A stretch of 64,000 nt of DNA from Litoditis marina (GCA_964036275.1 OZ038437.1:20260052-20324051); one strand, 5' to 3'. Shown: positions 33,260-45,200, numbered from the stretch's first letter. The notes: a model not told the origin generated them from the letters alone. Numbers and translations are program-made.

Positions 33260-35480
33260 GACGAAGGAAAGAAAGTGGTTCGATCGGAGAATCACAGCAA
33301 AATTATCAAATAACGCCCAAGTCTTATCGCTCTTCTCAACTCAACAGAACGATTAGGCTGTCATACAAAACCGTTTTACTCACCAATAAATGAGTTGAAA
33401 ATATTCACGTTCACATGTGGGTTATTCTTACTCATTGTTTACAAACTGACATTAATTACGTTTGTGCTCTATAATTTTTCCTGAAATTCAATGTTTTTCC
33501 CATGAACAGCTGACTTGTGAGAGAATACATATTATGTAATTGTAGCAATAATAATACACTAGGTTTCTGCCGACTATGTAGTTCCTGGTTATATTGAATA
33601 CATAATTAAGTTATAAAAGAAAACGTAAAAGGAGTTGATAAACAAGTTTATTAATAATTGAACAATTATTCATATTTGCTCAGAACAAGCGTCATAAAAA
33701 ACAAGTTGAGTGGAAAGAAAGTTAGATGTTGAAACGTGCTGTTACGGCCTGCTTCATGAACACTTACCGTACGATTTTGGAATGATAATGTAGTTTTTCA
33801 TACTTGTAACCGTTTTTGCAGAATTTTTGCTGAATTCTCTTTCCGGCGAATAATATATAAAACCTTCAACAGTCCATGTTCAACTAAAACTCCCCTCCTC
33901 AGGAAGCAATGAAAACTATATTCTTATTGAGCACCCGGTATTTTTACCTGTGATTCCCGTGGGGTTCCCTCCCTCCGGTACAGCCCAGTTAATTGATATG
34001 AAGTTGTGTAGTTGCTAGGCGAACCGCCTGATTGTATTGAAAATGAATTACTGAAATACCCGCCGTATTAGCTTATTATAGCATTTTCCTCATTTGAATT
34101 TCCTGTTTTTTGCTCTGTTTAGCAGGGTTGAGACAAACTTAGAAAGCATCATCTAAACTTTCGAAGTTGTAGTCTGATCACACATCAGAAATTCATGTAT
34201 TCAACTAAAGTTCAACTTTTCGGATTCGAATTCATCGTTTTTGTTCTACAAATGTAAGACAAACTTAGAAACCAGTATGTGAACAGTTGAAAATTGTAGT
34301 TGGATCACACATCAGAAATACATGTTATTTTGAAGTTGCAAGTCAGTGTTAGTACAAATAGACAACTTTACTTTCTCCTGAGGTTATCCCCAGAGAGCTA
34401 CAATTAGAAAATTGGTAGGTATTGAAAATTAATTTACTCTACTTCTACTCCTTCTCTTCTATGTTTTATTACACCCATTCGATATTCGAATATTGTTCAA
34501 AAACAAGTATTTTGTTTTACAAAGATAGCTTTTCTGTGAAACAAAATTTAAAATTTGTTAAGTAATACACTTTGCATAACGAATTATTATAGTCTGAGGG
34601 AAAATAACAGTTTCAAACGAAGAAAACAACATAGCAAGGTGGTAACCAAGGGAGAGTTGAAGGGTTTCTTCATGGAATAGTCTAAATATCTACTGAGTTG
34701 TTGCTTTATATGACTCTTTTAAGATAAAGTGAAACTTTCTTCGCTTGTGATAACGTTTTGGTGTGATAAGAACTTTCACACAATTTTTAGTTTTCGTTTA
34801 TAGGACAGTTTGTGTTTCAGTTATTTCATTCATGAGGAACACTTACGTTCATAGTATTTAGTTTTCGCAACTTCAACCAAAAAGTGTTTCAACAGTACGC
34901 AGACTTCCTACTTTACCCGTAAAGTACTAAAGGTTTTCTAAGGTTCAATTCTGCCTTTTATATACTCTAATTACTCGATATCAACCGTAAAAAGGCAGTT
35001 CTTGGCTCCGCGAAATTAATTTTGCGCCCATTTCGTTACTTCATTTCACATTTGCAAAAAATTTCCTGATTTTTTCCAGATTTCTGTTCGCTTCGTGACT
35101 CGTTTCCTTTCTCCAGAAATCGCCCCTCATAACAGGTCAGTTTTTCTCTAATTTTCATTCTATCGTAACATTTTTGAAAAGAATCTGAGAGAAGCAAGTT
35201 CACAAAGATATATTGTAACTTCGTACGTAACTACACTTTAATGAACAATTTCTTCTATATTTAAGGAGTGTATGAAATACAGAAACGTTGCTTTAAAGTG
35301 CTAATACGTTTTATTCACGTACAATTATTGAGTTTATTGTGAGTTCAAAATCGTTTTTGTGCGAGGAACGTTCTTCAAAATCTTGAATCACATACTCTTA
35401 TATACCGATGTCAACTCGTATTAGTTTTTATCGTATCGGGACTAACTTTGAAACAATGGAGGAAGTTTATTACGTAGTAC
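33260..35480. other. intergenic, no gene recognised
   Basis: Contains the likely poly(A) signal of the preceding gene (AATAAA, 33385). A repeated phrase (AAGACAAACTTAGAAA / TTGAGACAAACTTAGAAA, each followed by a phrase like TGGATCACACATC, 34130-34315) marks a diverged tandem duplication of about 125 bp. No supported exons. Confidence 0.4.
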
Positions 35481-35487
35481 AACTTAC

Positions 35488-35569
35488 CATATGACTGAGA
35501 AATTAGTGTTCTCTTGAGAATAGCTGTACTATGAGGAACTGCTTCAACTTTTCTAACTCCAAATGACAT
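35488..35569 (-). CDS. candidate first exon of a small gene
   Basis: On the minus strand, acceptor TTTTTCAG is followed closely by ATG and a 27-codon frame (MSFGVRKVEAVPHSTAILKR...) ending at a near-perfect donor GTAAGTTG in phase 1. The basic, hydroxylated N-terminus could suit a mitochondrial presequence. A possible second exon lies near 34053 (acceptor GTATTTCAG; reads IHFQYNQAVRLATTQLHIN then stop), which would give a 47-residue peptide. I recognise no family. Confidence 0.3.
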
Positions 35570-35734
35570 TTTTACATTGTTAACAGTTGCGTGCTGAAAA
35601 ACCAATTTGACCAATAATATAAGACGCTGCAATTTATATGTCCCCACAAGAAAAACTTGAAAATCACTTTTTCGCTCATCGTTGTGTCTTTTATTGCAAG
35701 GCATCAGATATTATACTGTGAATCGCTGAAAAAC

Positions 35735-36320
35735 GAATGTTGCATCAACCATGTGTAAAACCACACCGCCAAAGTACATGCAAACATGAATCAAGATCGT
35801 ATACACTAATTCGTTAGAATCAAAAATGGGCAAATAGTGGTGTGCACAAAATCGGTAGATCCTGAAATGTGTACACATGAAGTACACAAATGTAGTTCTA
35901 CGGAAAATATGTACATGCACAAATTCTTTATTACGAATATTGTGTATAATCCCTATTTAACGCTCAAAGCACAAAAAAAATCAGCTAAAAACAGAAAAGG
36001 TTCACATGGACACACCAAAATTCTAATAAATTTATGCATTTCTGAAGGTTTACACATTTTTTTAACTAAGGATTTTGAGTAATCTATTGATTCACTTTTT
36101 CGGTTCTATCAACTTTGTGTCACCAAGTTTTATAGGTGTATACATCAATATTTTGCGTACATCCTGTTTTTCCAGTTGATTTTTCGTGTGCAAGGTTTTT
36201 GAATACACATGGTCAAAAGAAAAACCACTTTCGTGACAACCGATGTGTATTTTGCACAACATTTTCGAAAAATGTGTGTATTTGTCGGATTTAGTGGGGT
36301 CATATACATTGCAGCGTCTT
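35735..36320. repeat. dispersed repeat related to 9061-9340
   Basis: Shares an ordered series of words with 9061-9340 (CAACCATGTGTAAAAC, ACATGAATCAA, AAATCGGTAG, AATGTGTACA). The distal part repeats GTGTGTATTT and ACACATGG-like words. No gene recognised. Confidence 0.4.
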
Positions 36321-36702
36321 ATATGTTAATATGTCGAAGACATACTAACATGAGCCATTTATAGTTTCTGTTCTATTGGAAAATCAACGGTGACAGGAAT
36401 TTGAAAAGAAAACAGGAAATAAAGAGAATCCTCTCGCTGCAAATAGGATGTAATTTCTCTTTTGACATTTGAAATGTGCAAACTAGGAAAATTGACCAAC
36501 AATCACAGTCGAATAATAGCAAATGTCTTCTAGTACGAAAAGATTTTTTATTCGATAATTTCTCACCATCAGTGCAACATTTTCAACCCGCTCTGAAAAC
36601 TATTTGCAATAAAAATACCGAACTCCTTTTCACAGAATATTTTACGAATTGAACATGCCGACGATCTCCAACGAAACTTGTGATTTACAAACAAAAATGC
36701 AA

Positions 36703-36972
36703 AAAAGTAACAGAGTTTTACAAAAGGAACGGAGTTTTACAAAAGGAACGGAGTTTTACAAAAATAACGGAGTTTTACAAAAAACGGGGTTTTATTATCA
36801 TTTTAGTAACCTAGGCGTTAATAGCGTGTACACGCGTTAGTATGAACATTTCAGTGTGAGTGTGTTTAGAAACGTTTTCCCCACTCTCGTACTTCAGCCA
36901 GCTAACTTTGAAAAAAGTTTCTTAGATATTTCGTTCTTTTGTAAAACTCCGTTACTTTTGTGTTGGCCAGAT
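36703..36972. repeat. GGAGTTTTACAAAA short tandem repeat with inverted partner
   Basis: AACGGAGTTTTACAAAA-type units of 18-20 bp occur four to five times at 36703-36792. The complement CTTTTGTAAAACTCCGTTAC recurs at 36948-36970, so the segment is bounded by inverted copies and may be a small foldback element. Confidence 0.5.
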
Positions 36973-37305
36973 TGTAGGCTTTTTGTCACTAATGATTGAA
37001 CAACTCTCACAGCAAAGTTCTTTCCCATCCCTTTTAGACATCGAAAATCAGTAGACTATAATAATAATAAAAAGTTCATTTGCATAGATACCAACAGAAG
37101 TTATGCGAGTTGAAAATTAAAAAAATTGATCATTCGACATCTATGACAAATACGTATCCCAAAGGGTTGCGGTTTAAATTCGCAATCAACTTACAAGGGA
37201 GCGTTGAATAAAAATAAACATTTGGAGAGAATCGTGAAAATTGAGAAAACAATGTATGTAGATGAGACACAAATACAAACATGGACATTTGAACACTCAT
37301 ACTAC

Positions 37306-40173
37306 TCAATGCAGAAAACGAGGAACATCGTTGAACATATTATAATCAAGGTTTCGCAATTTACAACGTAACTGATATAGTGATAGAAAATTACCTTCAC
37401 TACTATTGAAAATATTCCAATACTTTTCTACCCGTGAGAAATACCAATTATCATCACGATAAAGCCTAGATTGACGAATCAATCTATTTCTATGTCTAAC
37501 ATTCGAACTCAGAACAAAGGGACTCCTGACCAGTTTTGATTTTCCAAACATTATTTTGTGCGCTTGCAATAAATCAATGCCTATTCTTCTAACGTAGCTT
37601 GATTGAGTATCCAGTTTCGAGAGCCTATCTTTGTAGGAACTGAATGGAATTTTACATCGAATACAAACAATTTTGGTGAAACTTCTCAAAGGAGACTCCA
37701 AACGACAACATAATTTAGACTTAGCGGGAGGATTGAACACTTCTGAGCAATATTCAAGGATGGGCCTGACATAAACATTGAACAGTGAGATATACCTTTT
37801 AGCGTCAGTAAATCGAAATGCACTCAATAGTTGCTTAGCCTTGATGTTAGCCAAAGCAACTTTGCTGTTGATGTGGCTTTCGAACTTCAATTTGTCATCA
37901 ATAATGACACCAAGATCTCTAGTACTAGCGCTATCGGGTATAGTTATATTTTGTACAACATACGGCAAACACTGATTATTATTACCAAGTCTAAGAAGGG
38001 CTGTTTTATGGGGAGCAATAGGTAAAGACCAAGCATTTGACCAGTCAATAATGTTATTAATAGCTAATTGTAACTCACAAGGAATATTACCGTAAATCTT
38101 AATATCGTCAGCAAATAGAACAAAATCCACTGTATTAGGTAAAGACAGACATATATCGTTCACAAAGTACAAAAACAGCAACGGGCCACTAACAGTACCT
38201 TGAAGTACGCCAGAAGTTATATCAAGTCTAGTTGTAGACAGTTTATTTCCAACTTTAACAATACTAGTTCTATCATTCAAGAAAGAACTGTACCACTTAA
38301 TGAGATAGTTATCGAAGCCAAGCGCTTGTAACTTCAAAAGTAGCTTCCTATGTGGGACCATATCAAATGCCTTTTTGAAATCGAAATATACAACATCAAC
38401 TGGTTTGCGAGACTTCAAGGTACGTTGCCAACTCGAAATTGACTCGAGAAGTGCTAAATTGCAGGATCTATTTTTCATAAAGCCGAACTGATTGGGAATG
38501 ATAAGATAGTCATAACTGAATCTAACACGATCGGCAATAATACGTTCCATCAACCTACAAACAGGTGATGTCAAAGAGATGGGTCTATAGTTATTAGGAT
38601 CTGACAATTGGCCCTTCTTGTGCACAGGAACAACTACGGCCACCTTCCACTGACTGGGTATTTCGGATTTCAAGTAAGATTCATCAAATATAAGACTCAG
38701 AGGCAGGGCCAATGTTAGGGCACACTTCTTAAGAACAAACTGATTTATACCTTCGAGTGAAAAAGAAGTTTTACTAGGAAGTTTCAAGAGATATTTGTAC
38801 ACCAATTCAGGAGTGAAAGAAATAGGACACATAGAAGGTTTACGAGCAGGGAAAATGGGGGGACAATAACTATCATGATCATACTGGACAGTATTACCTT
38901 TGAACATTTCGGAAAAACATTGCACTTTTTCAGAGTCGTCAATGGCAAATCTGCTTAAACTATTGGGGTATTCTAAAACTGGAATCTGTTTTCGTAATTT
39001 GAGTTTGTTTCGTATATAGCTCGAAACAGTGGCATTATCACAAATGACAGAGTTCTCAACACTAGATCTTTCAATTCTGATTTGAGTTCTAATATCTTTG
39101 TTAACATTGCTGTACTGCAAGTTGAAATCTGGGTCGGATCTATGATTCACATACAATTTCTTTTTCTTGGCGTATAGTTTTCGCAAAGATTTTGAAATAT
39201 AGGTTTTTCTCTTGCTGAAACTATAACTCGGACAGTTAGCGGAAACTATACTTGAGAAAGTAGTAGAAAAGAAATCATATTTCTGTTGAATAGTTTGGAA
39301 TTTAGCAAACTCTGATTTCCAATCAAAACTATCTATACAGCGGTTTATAGAATCAAAATTTGCTTTTCTATAGTTCAGTTGAGGTTTCTCAGTACTGTTA
39401 TTGATAGTAGCTGAGAAAGCGAGTTCAAAGTACACTGTAGTATGATCAGAAGTAAGTAGGGGTTGACGAGGGGACACGTTTGAAATGAGCACGTCATTAT
39501 CAGACAAAATCAAATCAAGTATATGACTAGTTCCAGTATGTGAGGTACGAGTAGGAAAATCAACAAACTGATTTAACCCACATTCAATAACCATATCAAA
39601 AATGGGTCGCTGAGCCATACTAGAGGGACTGATTAAAGATTTCCAGTCAATTAGGGGACAATTAAAATCTCCAACAATAATATTGTTTTCAGAAGACATA
39701 TTGGATTTGAGTATATTACACAATTCGATGGAATGTGAAGCGGAGGTGTCAGGGGGTCTATAAACAAGAAAAACGCGATATTTCCCGTTTCTCAAAAATA
39801 TATCGAAACATAAAAGCTCACATCTGTGATTAGGGTAGGATAGATCAATTTTCAAATCGATATGATGAAACTTGATATTGCATTTGATGAAGGCAATTAC
39901 ACCGCCACCACAAGTTTTGCTATTATCAGTTATTCGATCAAAGCGCACAAATTTGTAGTTTGGATTCGAAAGATATTGGTCAGGTGTTTTTGTCTGGGAA
40001 AGAAAAGACTCGGTCAGCAGACATATATCGATTTCTTCAGTGGCAAGATAATGAAAGAGCTGGGTAATTCGGTCAATGGTAGCAATAGAACGAACATTAG
40101 ATAAAACACAATTCAAAGGGGGAGAATGGACAAAATGAGAACTAGGTGAACTAGAACAACGCTCCCTACTATC
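37306..40173 (-). CDS. LINE ORF2: endonuclease and reverse transcriptase
   Basis: About 955 open codons, immediately following the ORF1 stop and in the same frame. The first recognisable residues (LNCVLSNVRS, from TTG at 40116) begin an apurinic-type endonuclease; numbering from there, Glu36 (LLTESFL), VYRPPD 118-123, VGDFNCP 148-154 and TSDHTT 222-227 are its expected active-site motifs. The reverse transcriptase follows: WKVAVVVPVHKKG, NYRPISLT, NQFGFMKNRS, YFDFKKAFD (Asp579), SGVLQGTVSGPLLF and the catalytic FADD at 668-671. The C-terminal part (LGVIIDDKLKFESHI...) is the usual thumb/connection region. No ATG occurs near the start of the frame, so ORF2 probably needs readthrough or reinitiation. 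Catalytic residues are intact. Confidence 0.92.
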   Translation of the reverse strand, partial: DSRERCSSSPSSHFVHSPPLNCVLSNVRSIATIDRITQLFHYLATEEIDICLLTESFLSQTKTPDQYLSNPNYKFVRFDRITDNSKTCGGGVIAFIKCNIKFHHIDLKIDLSYPNHRCELLCFDIFLRNGKYRVFLVYRPPDTSASHSIELCNILKSNMSSENNIIVGDFNCPLIDWKSLISPSSMAQRPIFDMVIECGLNQFVDFPTRTSHTGTSHILDLILSDNDVLISNVSPRQPLLTSDHTTVYFELAFSATINNSTEKPQLNYRKANFDSINRCIDSFDWKSEFAKFQTIQQKYDFFSTTFSSIVSANCPSYSFSKRKTYISKSLRKLYAKKKKLYVNHRSDPDFNLQYSNVNKDIRTQIRIERSSVENSVICDNATVSSYIRNKLKLRKQIPVLEYPNSLSRFAIDDSEKVQCFSEMFKGNTVQYDHDSYCPPIFPARKPSMCPISFTPELVYKYLLKLPSKTSFSLEGINQFVLKKCALTLALPLSLIFDESYLKSEIPSQWKVAVVVPVHKKGQLSDPNNYRPISLTSPVCRLMERIIADRVRFSYDYLIIPNQFGFMKNRSCNLALLESISSWQRTLKSRKPVDVVYFDFKKAFDMVPHRKLLLKLQALGFDNYLIKWYSSFLNDRTSIVKVGNKLSTTRLDITSGVLQGTVSGPLLFLYFVNDICLSLPNTVDFVLFADDIKIYGNIPCELQLAINNIIDWSNAWSLPIAPHKTALLRLGNNNQCLPYVVQNITIPDSASTRDLGVIIDDKLKFESHINSKVALANIKAKQLLSAFRFTDAKRYISLFNVYVRPILEYCSEVFNPPAKSKLCCRLESPLRSFTKIVCIRCKIPFSSYKDRLSKLDTQSSYVRRIGIDLLQAHKIMFGKSKLVRSPFVLSSNVRHRNRLIRQSRLYRDDNWYFSRVEKYWNIFNSSEGNFLSLYQLRCKLRNLDYNMFNDVPRFLH

Positions 40174-41007
40174 CTAGCTAGAACGAGGGGTGAACGAACG
40201 AATAAATTTCGGATCGGTTTCGGTCAGGATAAGATCACGGACATACCAGGCATTCCTTCCAGCTGCGGCATTCTGGTTGTAGGCTATCTTTCGCAGGATG
40301 TACAACAGCTGCAATTCCGGTGGGCTCATGTCTCTTCGGCAACTTGGGAGACGACCACCCTGCAATGACGGATTGTAGTGAACGGACAAATTGCGGCGGA
40401 ACAAACGGATAAAATCATTTCTGGCATCGGTGGACTTGAATTTCACTTTTATTGGACGGCTTCTGGTATCACTGCGAGAAGGATGTCTCCATACATCTTC
40501 GGGCTGCTCGATACCAGCAGACTCGCAAATCTTCTGCATCAGAGTACGATCAGAGCCATGCTTCTGCTTCACTTTCTTGTCAGCATCAGGGGGCTCCGGG
40601 AGATTCTCAACAACTGCATGGAGAGATTTCTCCTGCATGACAGACGAAGCGCGGGCAGTATCTATTTGATACACTAAACCAGCAATTTCAGGATACGACC
40701 GTGCCATATCGGCCGTATTTGTACGTTGAAAGGCGTAACTAGGAGGCGCACCAAAAGGGAGGCCAGATACAGAAGAATGACAGTTACAATTACACGTAGA
40801 CATCACCTGGGAAAGGGCTCCAGGCCCGCTAGAGTCCACAGATTGAACAGGGTGCGGGCTGGAGCAGAACTTCTCCAACAGACGATCCATTTTGGCAGAT
40901 AACTCTTCGTACTTGGCAGTTAACTCTTGATATCGAGTATCATTGTCAATTTCCGAGATAGGGCGCATAATGGGCGAGTCGCTAGACTTTTTGCGGCGTT
41001 TAGTCAT
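40174..41007 (-). CDS. LINE ORF1 protein
   Basis: About 277 residues from ATG at 41007 to TAG at 40176-40174. The start is basic (MTKRRKKSS), followed by a short coiled-coil-like segment (YQELTAKYEELSAKMDRLLE, residues about 26-46), a Cys-rich patch (CNCNCH), and an RNA-recognition-like domain opening with HAVVENLPEP (about 131-140). The VENLPE strand is frequent in ORF1 proteins of non-LTR elements. Such proteins bind element RNA and act as chaperones. An in-frame TAG lies just upstream of the ATG, so the start is well placed. Confidence 0.75.
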   Translation of the reverse strand: MTKRRKKSSDSPIMRPISEIDNDTRYQELTAKYEELSAKMDRLLEKFCSSPHPVQSVDSSGPGALSQVMSTCNCNCHSSVSGLPFGAPPSYAFQRTNTADMARSYPEIAGLVYQIDTARASSVMQEKSLHAVVENLPEPPDADKKVKQKHGSDRTLMQKICESAGIEQPEDVWRHPSRSDTRSRPIKVKFKSTDARNDFIRLFRRNLSVHYNPSLQGGRLPSCRRDMSPPELQLLYILRKIAYNQNAAAGRNAWYVRDLILTETDPKFIRSFTPRSS

Positions 41008-41262
41008 CACAGCAAACTACAACCCGCCGCTCTCGACAGACAAACTAGGCCAACTATATTACATGGAAAGGCTATTAGGGACATAGCGTGCCGAGTTTCT
41101 TCGAACAATTAGTGTTTTGTAGTAGCCAATAGTTACCGACACAAACATTTGCACCGTGAATACGGTCAAATAGTTGGGTTATATTGAATTTTTTAAAGTT
41201 ATTCATTTTTATGTGAATACATACAGAAAGACTTCAAAGTCAACCCACTATCTGGAAGATGT

Positions 41263-41393
41263 ATACTGCAATTCAGTTGAATAGTCACGTAAAGTTAACA
41301 TTATACCAAGGAATCGTGCACTTTATCATTGCACGTTTCTGATTTCTGCTGTGTCACAATACATTTCACGTGATTTTGCTGACTGAAAGTATA
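41263..41393 (+). mobile_element. GTCACGTGAA MITE, copy upstream of the kinase gene
   Basis: TACTGCAATTCAGTTGAATAG to ATTTTGCTGACTGAAAGTATA with central GTGCACTTTATCATTGCACG. It borders the 5' side of the LINE. Confidence 0.6.
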
Positions 41394-41458
41394 ACAATGA
41401 AGGTGATAGACAACGCTTGTTTAGTGGACCTATTCTCTCTGGTCCTATGTAGTCTTTT

Positions 41459-41670
41459 CCATTCCTACTGAGACTCCTACAGTAGGATTTGGAAAATTCA
41501 AAGCCGTTTTGCTCACTTACTTTTGATAAGAGAAGTTCAGGATGTCCGTACCTCGTTATCGTTCTCCGGTAGAGTAGATATACGAGAGCATTTTCTATGA
41601 ACTTCATTTTCAGCTTTACAACAGTTTTTGGAAAGTTTGTAAGGTTACTGTAGGAGTCTCAGTAGGAATG
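41459..41670. mobile_element. CCTACTGAGACTCCTACAGTA MITE, copy 2
   Basis: CATTCCTACTGAGACTCCTA at the left and TAGGAGTCTCAGTAGGAATG at the right are perfect inverses of at least 20 bp, 210 bp apart. No coding capacity. Confidence 0.7.
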
Positions 41671-42223
41671 GTGTGAACTATATTTGAGTGGACATTCAGT
41701 TTTGTGAATTTCGGTTCAAATATATTTATCATTTTACGAGAGTAGCATAAAATTTTTGCGTTTTTTTCATTCTACTGTCGCGATTGATAAACGAAACCCC
41801 AAGGCTAAGGCGAATTTATTCCATGTAGTTCCAACAGATGTAATTCCTATTCTGTGTTATCTGTTTATTTTCTTTAAATAGTTCATTTCTGGTTATCAAA
41901 CAAACTCAATTCATTAACCAACTTCCCACTTCAATTCGCGTAATTCTACGAATAGCTTTTCTCATTAAATTATTCCACCATCACAGTGCCATTCAAATGT
42001 AGTCCTCCTTTTGTAGCCAATATCGTAAAGGTGTGGTTGTGGATTATTTTGAGCTCTAGTATCTTAAACTCCACCACATTTACATTAACTGTTTAAAGTT
42101 TTTTTATCGTATTAATAGACGTAAATTCGTTGTTCAGTTGGTACAATGTAGTTTGAGAACCCACTCAGTCTCCTAACACATGATAATCAGATATGAAAAC
42201 ATGTATTATAAACTAGTTTTACA

Positions 42224-42225
42224 GA
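42224..42225 (+). promoter_or_regulatory. candidate trans-splice acceptor of the kinase gene
   Basis: AGTTTTACAG ends at 42224, 34 bases upstream of the ATG at 42259, with no upstream coding exon required. Fits a nematode spliced-leader acceptor. Confidence 0.5.
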
Positions 42226-42258
42226 CGAATTGTCGAAGTGTACTTTGATCTCGCGAAA

Positions 42259-45200
42259 ATGCGCGGGAAAAACGAGGATTTGAATCGAGTTCCGTCGGCC
42301 ACCAATCGATATGAACGAATTAAGACCGTGGGAAAAGGTGGGAGGATATAGTCATTGTTATTAACATTAGTCATTGTTACTGTGTCAGTTCTACGGATAT
42401 AGTTGAACTTACAATATTAGTTTGAAATGTATGTTACTGGTTCATAACCAATGCACCAATGCATCGGAAAGAGCGGATACACTAAGACCCACAAAATATA
42501 TTTACTTTCATTTCTGAATAGATTTATGACATTCTAGATGCAAATTGAAACTTTCAACGCTATACTGTTAGTCGAGCATATAATCAGAGTATAGCCTTGA
42601 AGTAGACCATTGAACGAAGAGTCTAAAGGAACCGTGAGGCAACCAAACTACAAAGTTCACCTGTATGGTTAACTTTCGTAACCCCGTTTTCCCAGTTCAG
42701 AAGCGTTCTACAAAAGTGTTTTGAGAATGATTAAACTACAAATCTTAGGTTTTTTGGTTTGGGAATGTCTGGATCTTTGTTCTTCCAATTTTAGGAGCCT
42801 TCGGTTCGGCTGTTTTGTACAAGAGAAAAGATGACGGGTCGTTGGTGATTATCAAGGAAATCAATATGTATGATTTGGACAGCACACAGCGACAATTGGC
42901 TCTCAACGAGGTGAGCGTGGAATAATTTAGCTAAGTCTCGAACTGTTTATTTTGTACAATTTGACATTACCGAGTTCACCTATTCGTTCCTTTTTCATGT
43001 GTAATATTAAAACATGTGGATTTTCAGCGAGGTTTGAGTTCACCTTTAATAATACATGCTAAAACTGTTAGTTATTGAAAGTTTGTTAACACGTGAAACT
43101 TGGAAACTGTTCATAAATGTGCTTCAGGTGCATCTTCTCTCGCGAATCAACCACCCGAACATCATTTCCTACTATGATTCCTTCGAAGAGGACGGCATTC
43201 TAATGATAGAAATGGAATACGCCAATGGAGGGTACGGTAACATGCATTCGTTCTGTGCGGTAGTTTCAAACACGTTCGAGATTTACTCTGTTTATTCTGT
43301 TTACGGTAACACTAACTTTTTCTTTGCTGTAACTTTGAACAGTTTTCAGCTATACGTATTTGTATTTGTATCATGAGAATATAATATAGACTACACAGAT
43401 ACAATTTGAATTACGTGTCACAATAATTTCTTAATCGCAAACTATGTAGGTATGTAAAAATTCGACATTCCTTCATCTTTATTTTAGTTGTCTTCCGTTT
43501 GCGAATGAAATAACACCCATACACTAGTATTACAGTTTTCAAATAAACTTCTATTCTTTCCGACTAATTTATAAGTTTTCCATAATTTTCTTTATATGAA
43601 AAGTTCATCTTCCAGCAACCTCGCCCAATACCTGGCCAAATGTGAGACATTTCTCGAGGAGGATACTGTAGTCGACCTGATGACACAAATGTTGGCCGCC
43701 GTGGCATACTTACATGGAAATAGTGTATTGCACAGGTGATTCTACTAGTAAAATCATATTTCACGTGAAACATGTAGAATTTATACTCACCTATCACGTT
43801 TTCTTTTTATCTATCTGTACATTTTGATTATATAAAGAAAGCAACTATTACAACGATGTTACTCATCCATTGAAAGAACCAAGACAATGATTAACAGTTC
43901 ATTAATCGAAAAATCCAACAATTTTAGAGTTTGGTTTTCCATTGTTCTGTAGTCCTGTACTACCTGTACGAATACTTCATTTTTCCTCATCAAACCCTAA
44001 AACGTACAGAAAACACAAAACGAAGTATACACATTTGGTGAATCGATAATAATTGCAGGGATCTGAAGACAGCGAACGTTTTTCTGACAAAAGAGGGCTT
44101 CGTGAAGATCGGTGACTTCGGAATCAGTAAGGCCATGGGGACGGACACCATCGCACAGGGGGCGCGGACGGTGGTTGGGACACCCTACTATATCAGCCCC
44201 GAAATGGTAAGGGGAGATAGAGGGTACTGTAGATAACACTTTCTCGTGTGTCTTTCGTTTTCTGGAGGACGTCTCACATGGTAAGGGAATGAAAAGGGGG
44301 AGGATAGCCATGAACACGCTGATGCGAAAGAGGGGACTGTAGATCGCCAATGTTAAGAAGAGGGTATCGTTGAAGACACAATGAGGTGAGTGAAAGAGGA
44401 CAAAGTACTGTAGCTGTCATCTTATGATGTAAGTGATTTTCTGTAGTAAGTCCCCGAATGGGGAGAGGGATAATAATGAACACATTGGTGCAAGAGAGGG
44501 TACTGTAGATTTCATTTTTCAAACTGTGTAGCTCCATAAAATATCAATGACTTCCCAGGCGCTCCAAAAAGTACACCAAAAATGAATGTTCATTGTTTTG
44601 TTGTCTCAAGAGGGGATGTAAACAAATCAATATGCATGATCTCACACAGCCACGATATGAATGATTTCGCTGTTATGGATTTTGAGTCAGAATGTTTCAC
44701 CTTTTTCCTTTTAGTGTTCCGGCCAGACGTACAACGAGAAAAGTGATATGTGGGCGGTTGGTTGTATTCTCTACGAGATGACGTGTCTACAGAAGGCATT
44801 CGAGGCAGAGAATCTACCCGCGTTGGTCAACAGAATTATGACGGTGGGTCAATTCACTTGTCAGTGAAAAAGATCAGGTTCTGACATTATCATGGTGTTA
44901 GTAGTGTCCTATTTCACAATACAGTACAAGTCAGTTGTTTTTTATTGTGCGTTTAGTTTATTTTGTTTCTGTTAAGTCCATGCAGCATCGCACGCAAATA
45001 CCAATAAGTGTGTACTGTCAAAATGAAATGATCAGGATTGGAACTACCATGTGTACATTCTCCATGTCCTACGCTCGATGAACCTCGTGTTGGTTTCAAA
45101 ACTTAAACACAACCATAAGTTTATACATAAAGTTCGAATTTCTTATGTATACAATAAGTTACTAATTGAAAGCACAGCTTTGCAGTGTTCGTACAACCCG

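Larger units (their letters stand above)
37058..41060 (-). mobile_element. CR1-like non-LTR retrotransposon (LINE), antisense
   Basis: A two-ORF LINE read on the minus strand: ORF1 41007-40174, ORF2 40173-37306, then a 3' UTR of about 235 bp ending in a TTATTATTATTA microsatellite (37058-37072). CR1-clade elements typically end in short repeats rather than poly(A). Both reading frames are fully open, so the copy is young. The 5' end is not fixed; it lies between 41007 and the MITE at 41263. The element is about 1.2 kb upstream of the NEKL-type kinase gene and in opposite orientation. Confidence 0.85.

Noticed and set aside
37778..40104. Plus-strand open frames over the LINE (37778-38025, 39862-40104, 40378-40677)
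   Set aside because: Shadows of the intact minus-strand ORF1 and ORF2.
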